The notes beneath the pieces were generated by a model. That model was not told the origin of the DNA. It ran no database searches and saw nothing but the letters and a program-made list of their open reading frames with translations. A DNA stretch of 9,770 nt from the NCBI GenBank assembly GCA_040756715.1, contig JBFLYE010000064.1:1-9770 (forward strand). Direction: 5' to 3'. The stretch is from JBFLYE01 sp040756715 [NCBI: bacterium]. Its GTDB lineage: Bacteria; UBA9089; UBA9088. The position numbers and the translations under genes were made by a program. This document shows, in pieces, positions 6,430 to 9,770 of this stretch; within the stretch, counting starts at the first letter, position 1, and every line of letters starts with the position of its first letter.

Positions 6430-7381
6430 AATTATTTATTATCTCCTCGGTTATTTGGGCAAGAGAATAATTTCCACCCCAATCCTTTGGCAATATCCCT
6501 TTCTCCATTATAGAAGAAATGGCTTTTTCTATTTTTTCTGCACAATTTGCTTTTTTTAGGTATTTAAGCATCATAGAACCAGAAAGGATTGCGGCTATTG
6601 GATTTGCAATATTTAATCCTGCATACTTTGGGCAACTTCCATGAACAGGCTCAAATACAGCAAAGTTATCTCCAATATTTGCCCCTGGTGCTACACCAAG
6701 CCCTCCAATAATGCCAGCACATAGATCTGAGATAATGTCTCCAAATAGGTTTGTGGTTACAATGAGATCAAAATCTTCTGGCTTTTTTACCAATTGCATT
6801 GATGCATTATCTACCAGCCTATCCTCAAATTCAATATCAGGATAAAGGGAGGCAATCTCTTTGGCTGTTTTTAAAAATAAGCCGCAGGTCAGCTTTAGGA
6901 TATTTGCCTTATGGACACAGGTTACCTTCTTCCTATTATTCTTCCTTGCATATTCAAAGGCAAATCTTATTATCCTCTCAGAGCCTTCTTTTGTTATTGT
7001 CCTTATTGCACAAGCAGAGGAGGCTACAGAAAACTCAATCCCTGTGTATAACCCCTCTGTATTCTCACGGATGATTACAATATCTATATTTCCATCAAAT
7101 GATTTTGCTGGCCTAACCCCTGCATAGAGGCTTAATGCCTTTCTTAAAGAGACATTGAGAGAGGTAAATCCATAACCAACTGGTGTTGTTATCGGTCCTT
7201 TAAGACAGATCTTGGTTTTTCTTATGGATTCTAAAATTCCATCTATTGCAGGTGCATTATCCTTAAATTCCAAAGGAATCTCTTCCCATTCTATATCGGC
7301 TCCTGTTGCATCAATAACTCTTTGTGCGGCGCCTATAACCTCAGGCCCTATGCCATCACCCTTTATCAATGTTACCTTCAT
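6425..7381 (-). CDS. Short isocitrate/isopropylmalate dehydrogenase family protein, probably isocitrate dehydrogenase
   Basis: A 318-residue beta-decarboxylating dehydrogenase from the ATG at 7381 (MKVTLIKGDGIGPEV, the family N-terminus). An in-frame ATG at 7408 would add nine residues but lies upstream of the likely -10. Substrate-side motifs favour isocitrate over isopropylmalate: FTSLNVSLRKALSLYAGVRP (72-91) and RENTEGLYTGIE (105-116). The metal-binding aspartates lie in LFGDIISDLCAG (212-223), and EPVHGSCPKYAGLNIANP (244-261) binds the cofactor. Lys252-Tyr253 in that loop match the Lys-Tyr pair that favours NADP in E. coli-type isocitrate dehydrogenases, whereas NAD enzymes usually have Asp-Ile there. 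It is much shorter than E. coli Icd (416) and resembles the compact NAD-IDH/homoisocitrate class. The stop codon lies within the end of repeat copy A. Homoisocitrate or tartrate dehydrogenase activity cannot be excluded. Confidence 0.88.
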   Translation of the reverse strand: MKVTLIKGDGIGPEVIGAAQRVIDATGADIEWEEIPLEFKDNAPAIDGILESIRKTKICLKGPITTPVGYGFTSLNVSLRKALSLYAGVRPAKSFDGNIDIVIIRENTEGLYTGIEFSVASSACAIRTITKEGSERIIRFAFEYARKNNRKKVTCVHKANILKLTCGLFLKTAKEIASLYPDIEFEDRLVDNASMQLVKKPEDFDLIVTTNLFGDIISDLCAGIIGGLGVAPGANIGDNFAVFEPVHGSCPKYAGLNIANPIAAILSGSMMLKYLKKANCAEKIEKAISSIMEKGILPKDWGGNYSLAQITEEIINNL

Positions 7382-7387
7382 AGCCTT

Positions 7388-7416
7388 ATTATACAAAAAG
7401 CCTTGCATTAAAACAA
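7388..7416 (-). promoter_or_regulatory. Candidate promoter of the dehydrogenase gene, predicting a leaderless mRNA
   Basis: On the minus strand a perfect TATAAT (7388-7393) stands 17 bases after TTGTTT (7411-7416). Only six bases separate the -10 from the ATG at 7381, so transcription would begin at or next to the start codon. This supports choosing 7381 over 7408 as the start. It lies in the 61-base divergent gap with ruvA. Confidence 0.5.
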
Positions 7417-7442
7417 GAAATATGATTTAATTTAGTTTTAAA

Positions 7443-7991
7443 ATGATTGACTTTATAAAGGGAAGGGTTGTATCAAAAAGCCCAACATATGTTGTTATTG
7501 AAGGAGAGAGCATTGGATATGGCTTTGTTGTTTCATTAAATACATTCTCAAGCCTTCCAGATGAAGGAAAGGAGGCAAGGCTTTTTAGCCATACAATAAT
7601 TAAGGATGAGAAGATCCAATTGTTTGGATTTATCAGCGAAAAAGAGAGAGGGCTTTTTTTGACCCTTATCTCCATTAGTGGGATTGGTCCAAAGATCGCC
7701 TTAAGGATTCTCTCAGAGATAACACCAGATAATTTAGGAAAGATTATCCAAAGCGGAAATGTATCTTCCCTTTCAAGAATAAAGGGTATAGGAGAAAAGA
7801 CAGCAAAGAGGATTATCCTTGAGCTTTCAAATAAACTTCCCGAAAAGGAGGATAAAGATTTGGAAGATTCTTGTATCCAAGCCCTGATTTCTCTGGGTTA
7901 TTCAAAGAGGGAGGCATCTCTTGCCTGTAAAAGGGCATTATTAAAAAATCCAAAAGACCTTGAGGAATTGATAAAAGAGGCGTTAAAATGA
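7443..7991 (+). CDS. ruvA: Holliday junction branch migration protein RuvA
   Basis: A 182-residue protein, slightly shorter than the usual 190-205. RuvA tetramers bind the four-way junction and load the RuvB motor in recombinational repair. Domain I (OB fold) spans about 1-63, beginning MIDFIKGRV and including EKIQLFGF at 56-63. Two helix-hairpin-helix motifs follow: ISGIGPKIALRIL (about 78-90) and IKGIGEKTAKRIILEL (about 113-128). The flexible linker is short and acidic (KLPEKEDKDLED), and domain III (about 140-182, CIQALISLGYSKREASLACKRAL) is the RuvB-contacting bundle. No clear Shine-Dalgarno precedes the ATG. The gene is divergent from the dehydrogenase gene and followed 15 bases later by the DUF72 gene, likely co-transcribed. 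ruvB and ruvC are not in the window. Confidence 0.97.
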   Translation: MIDFIKGRVVSKSPTYVVIEGESIGYGFVVSLNTFSSLPDEGKEARLFSHTIIKDEKIQLFGFISEKERGLFLTLISISGIGPKIALRILSEITPDNLGKIIQSGNVSSLSRIKGIGEKTAKRIILELSNKLPEKEDKDLEDSCIQALISLGYSKREASLACKRALLKNPKDLEELIKEALK

Positions 7992-8006
7992 TTTAGGATT
8001 TCTTGA

Positions 8007-8732
8007 ATGTCTAATGTTTTTATTGGGACATCGGGTTTTAGTTATGAGCATTGGTATGAAAGGTTCTATCCCTCTTCTTTGGCAAAGGGTGAGATGCTTT
8101 CATTTTACAGCCAGCATTTTCAGACGGTAGAGATAAATTCCTCATTTTATCGCCTTCCATTTGAGGGGATGATCAAGGGATGGTATAGAAGGAGCCCAAA
8201 GGATTTTAAGTTTGTCCTGAAGGCACCGAGGAGGATTACCCATTTGTTAAAGCTGGTTGACTGCCAAGATGTCCTCAAAACCTTCTTAGATAGGATAAGT
8301 GGCCTTTCTGAAAAATTGGCAATAGTTTTATTCCAGCTTCCACCAGGGCTTAAAAAGGATATCCCAAGACTTAAAGGATTTATTCAAGAATTGCCCCCTA
8401 ATTTCTCTCATACTATTGAGTTTCGCAATAACTCCTGGTTTGATGAGGAGACATTTTCTCTTTTAAAAACGCACAATATTGCCTGCTGTATTGTAAGTGC
8501 ACCAAAGATTGAGACCCATTTTGTGGCTACTGCTCCTTTTGTTTATCTTAGGCTACATGGGGCATCAAGCTGGTATAACTATGATTACTCAATGGATGAA
8601 CTTAGGCAATTATCCTTTGAAATCAAAAAATTTTTAGAAAATGGGCTTGATGCCTATTGCTATTTCAACAACGACTTTGAGGCGTATGCCATAAAGAATG
8701 CAAAGGAACTGATGAATTTGCTTGAAGCTTGA
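8007..8732 (+). CDS. DUF72 (YecE-family) protein
   Basis: A 241-residue protein of the widespread DUF72/YecE family, a TIM-barrel-like fold of unestablished function. Conserved features are FIGTSGFSYEHWYERFYP (5-22) at the N-terminus, the VEINSSFYRLP segment (about 41-51), KFVLKAPRRITH (about 68-79), the central FQLPPGLKKD and TIEFRNNSWF, the C-terminal YLRLHG, and a closing YCYFNNDFEAYAIKNAKEL. The length is typical (about 240-280). AGGA at 7995-7998 lies 8 bases before the ATG. The start is 15 bases after the ruvA stop, indicating a two-gene operon; pairing with a DNA repair gene suggests but does not show a nucleic-acid role. Its stop overlaps a possible short downstream frame (TGATG). Confidence 0.93.
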   Translation: MSNVFIGTSGFSYEHWYERFYPSSLAKGEMLSFYSQHFQTVEINSSFYRLPFEGMIKGWYRRSPKDFKFVLKAPRRITHLLKLVDCQDVLKTFLDRISGLSEKLAIVLFQLPPGLKKDIPRLKGFIQELPPNFSHTIEFRNNSWFDEETFSLLKTHNIACCIVSAPKIETHFVATAPFVYLRLHGASSWYNYDYSMDELRQLSFEIKKFLENGLDAYCYFNNDFEAYAIKNAKELMNLLEA

Positions 8733-8830
8733 TGGACATACTTAAGGGGTATATTTTTTACTGGTGCACGGGTGACTATTTACTTATAGTTAATTCCATA
8801 ACGCTTTACAAAATGTATGTGTTTAGATAA
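8732..8830 (+). pseudogene. Short TGATG-coupled frame running into repeat copy B; possible truncated gene
   Basis: An ATG overlaps the DUF72 stop in TGATG, a common translational-coupling arrangement, and opens a 32-codon frame. The first 18 codons (MDILKGYIFYWCTGDYLL) precede the element. From 8785 the frame enters the terminal inverted repeat of copy B and stops at 8828-8830. It may be the remnant of a third operon gene cut by the insertion, or chance. I recognise no family. Confidence 0.2.
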
Positions 8831-9025
8831 TCTTAAGGAAAACTTTATAAAATTATGAATTTTGAATGTTGAATTTTGAATTAAAAGGGAAAAAATTTTA
8901 TAAAACTTAAACCTTCAATTCAAAATTCAAAATTTAGAATTCAAAATTTCTTAAAAGGTGGATGAATTTTTAACAGATAAACACAACCCTATCTATTTTT
9001 GCACTAAGTAATGGAAGATACTATA
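8785..9025 (-). mobile_element. MITE-like palindromic element, copy B (241 bp, inverted, most complete)
   Basis: This is the reverse-complement orientation of copies A and C, with the same ends: TATAGTTAATTCC at 8785 and GGAAGATACTATA ending at 9025. It is the longest copy and keeps both arms. Outside the AATTCAAAATT core the arms also share TGTGTTTA, so the inverted repeat extends well past the termini, and the whole unit is a near-complete imperfect palindrome with an AT-rich apex. It has no meaningful ORF. It occupies most of the 385-base gap between the DUF72 gene (plus) and the QueD homologue (minus, convergent). The remainder of that gap is the short frame before it and a run of AAATGCAAAA-type words after it; I see no canonical terminator. 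Confidence 0.75.
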
Positions 9026-9089
9026 ACTTTGGCAAAAATAGAATTTTAAGAATGAAAAAACTAAAAATGCAAACCTACATACAAAAATT

Positions 9090-9117
9090 CAAAATGCAAA
9101 AGTCAAAATGCAAAATC
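9090..9117. repeat. Tandem pair of 14-bp units abutting the queD stop
   Basis: CAAAATGCAAAAGT (9090-9103) is followed directly by CAAAATGCAAAATC (9104-9117), differing only in the last two bases. The tract ends exactly where the queD homologue's stop codon begins (9118-9120). Related AAAATGC words precede it. It is probably a simple-sequence expansion. Confidence 0.5.
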
Positions 9118-9474
9118 CTAAATCCTATATCCTGCCCATCTTCCATCCTTCTCGGAGACCCTTACCTCATAAAGGGATGGAATGCTTTTTTTAAGGCTTT
9201 CAAAGATATAAAATGCAATATTTTCAGATGTGGGAGGGATCTTATCAAATGGAGGAATTTCATTCAGGTTTTGATGGTCAAGGGGAAAGATTATTTGTTT
9301 AAGCCTTTCCTTTATCTCTTTAAAATCAGAAATCATCCCAAGGCTGTCCAATTCCTCATTCTTTAGATAGACCCTAACCTTGTAGTTATGCCCGTGAATT
9401 CTTGAGCAATTTCCAGGATAACCAACTATTGAGTGGGCAGAGGAGAATTCAGCCTCTACCATTAGTCTATACAT
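9118..9474 (-). CDS. queD: 6-carboxytetrahydropterin synthase / 6-pyruvoyl-tetrahydropterin synthase homologue (QueD-like)
   Basis: A 118-residue PTPS-fold protein, close to the roughly 120 residues of QueD. QueD converts dihydroneopterin triphosphate to 6-carboxytetrahydropterin, the second step to preQ0 and queuosine. Zinc ligands are visible as H14 (FSSAHS) and H27/H29 (RIHGHNY). The catalytic Cys is C23 (GNCSRIHGHNY). The Asp-His dyad appears in PLDHQNLNE (64-72), the substrate-binding Glu in PTSENIA (81-87), and a late Glu at 108 (VSEKDGRWAGY). The MYRLMVEAEF start matches the family. Only a weak purine run precedes the ATG. The gene stands alone between two copies of the palindromic element, with no other queuosine gene nearby and no recognisable preQ1 riboswitch upstream. 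A PTPS role in another pterin pathway is the main alternative. Confidence 0.88.
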   Translation of the reverse strand: MYRLMVEAEFSSAHSIVGYPGNCSRIHGHNYKVRVYLKNEELDSLGMISDFKEIKERLKQIIFPLDHQNLNEIPPFDKIPPTSENIAFYIFESLKKSIPSLYEVRVSEKDGRWAGYRI

Positions 9475-9504
9475 TTCTTTTTATAGGATAATATTTCCCG
9501 TAAG

Positions 9505-9554
9505 TTGTTGTAAAGCTTTTTAGCCTATAAACTTAGAACTTGGATTTACAACAA
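9505..9554. repeat. 10-bp perfect inverted repeat upstream of queD
   Basis: TTGTTGTAAA (9505-9514) and its exact reverse complement TTTACAACAA (9545-9554) flank a 30-base spacer, beginning 31 bases upstream of the queD start codon. In a transcript starting from the element further upstream it could form a hairpin in the queD leader; alternatively it is an operator. The rest of 9475-9643 has no gene that I can support. Confidence 0.45.
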
Positions 9555-9641
9555 AGATAGAAAGATGTCTCCCTGGATGTAGCTGGTTTGCTCTAAGGAG
9601 GGGATAAAAAAATTCTTTACAAAATAAATGAGTATTTTTAA

Positions 9642-9671
9642 ACTATAGTATCTTCCATTACTTAGTGCAAA
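9642..9671 (-). promoter_or_regulatory. Promoter-like hexamers at an element terminus, facing queD
   Basis: The same arrangement as at the amrS-facing terminus: TTTGCA (9666-9671), an 18-base spacer, and TATAGT (9642-9647, 5 of 6). It would give a queD leader of about 160 nt that includes the 9505-9554 inverted repeat. This is a sequence match only. Confidence 0.3.
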
Positions 9672-9770
9672 AATAGTATTTAAGAAATTTTGAATTCTAA
9701 ATTTTGAATTTTGAATTGAAAAAGGTTAAGTTTTATAAAATTTTTTCCCTTTTAATTCAAAATTCAACAT
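9644..9770 (+). mobile_element. MITE-like palindromic element, copy C (5' part, cut by window end)
   Basis: It starts TATAGTATCTTCCATTAC as in copies A and B and continues through TTAGTGCAAAAATAG. It then jumps to TATTTAAGAAATTTTGAATT, lacking the GGGTTGTGTTTATCTG segment kept in copy B. The remaining core matches copy B closely, including TTTTATAAAATTTTTTCCC and AATTCAAAATTCAACAT at the window edge. The right terminus is outside the window. Confidence 0.7.

Noticed and set aside
7382-7408. Longer start (ATG at 7408) for the dehydrogenase gene
   Set aside because: It adds nine residues absent from the family N-terminus, has no SD, and lies upstream of the perfect TATAAT.
9052-9366. 104-codon plus-strand frame with Lys-rich start
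   Set aside because: It begins in AAAATGC repeats and runs antisense through the queD homologue; low-complexity shadow.
9475-9643. preQ1 riboswitch or small RNA upstream of queD
   Set aside because: No recognisable preQ1 aptamer core or A-rich pseudoknot tail; only an inverted repeat is present.

Overview
This window looks like chromosomal DNA from an AT-rich, probably anaerobic or microaerophilic Gram-negative-type bacterium, most likely an uncultivated lineage. The basis is A/T-ending codon use, a 2[4Fe-4S] ferredoxin, a radical SAM enzyme of the AmmeMemoRadiSam type, a UbiD-type decarboxylase and soluble two-component/c-di-GMP proteins. The intergenic DNA is strikingly rich in AATTCAAAATTC-type words. 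I cannot name the phylum from sequence alone.

Layout. Positions 1-92 hold the 3' end of an unidentified plus-strand gene, converging on a UbiD-family decarboxylase (127-1557, minus). Next comes a tight minus-strand operon, transcribed from right to left: a 57-residue ferredoxin (4941-5114), a soluble hybrid sensor histidine kinase (3181-4944), a single-domain response regulator (2822-3184) and a GAF-GGDEF diguanylate cyclase (1680-2825). All three junctions are 4-base ATGA overlaps, and a good promoter and Shine-Dalgarno precede the ferredoxin. Upstream lie amrS (5251-6252, minus) and a short isocitrate/isopropylmalate dehydrogenase family gene (6425-7381, minus). The latter is divergent from ruvA (7443-7991, plus), which is followed by a DUF72/YecE gene (8007-8732, plus). 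A QueD/PTPS homologue lies on the minus strand at 9118-9474.

The central theme is the ferredoxin-kinase-regulator-cyclase operon. The kinase has no membrane segment. It starts with a Rossmann-type dinucleotide-binding fold, continues with PAS, HisKA and HATPase domains, and ends in a GGDEF-like domain whose signature is destroyed. With a ferredoxin ahead of it and an intact, I-site-bearing cyclase at the end, the operon reads as a candidate circuit linking cytoplasmic redox or NAD(P)(H) state to c-di-GMP. That link is inference.

The second theme is a family of MITE-like palindromic elements: 6273-6429, 8785-9025 (inverted) and 9644 to past the window end. They share imperfect terminal inverted repeats beginning TATAGT and an AT-rich palindromic core. 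The same terminus faces amrS in one copy and queD in another and carries outward promoter-like hexamers. One copy supplies the stop codon of the dehydrogenase gene. No transposase is present in the window.
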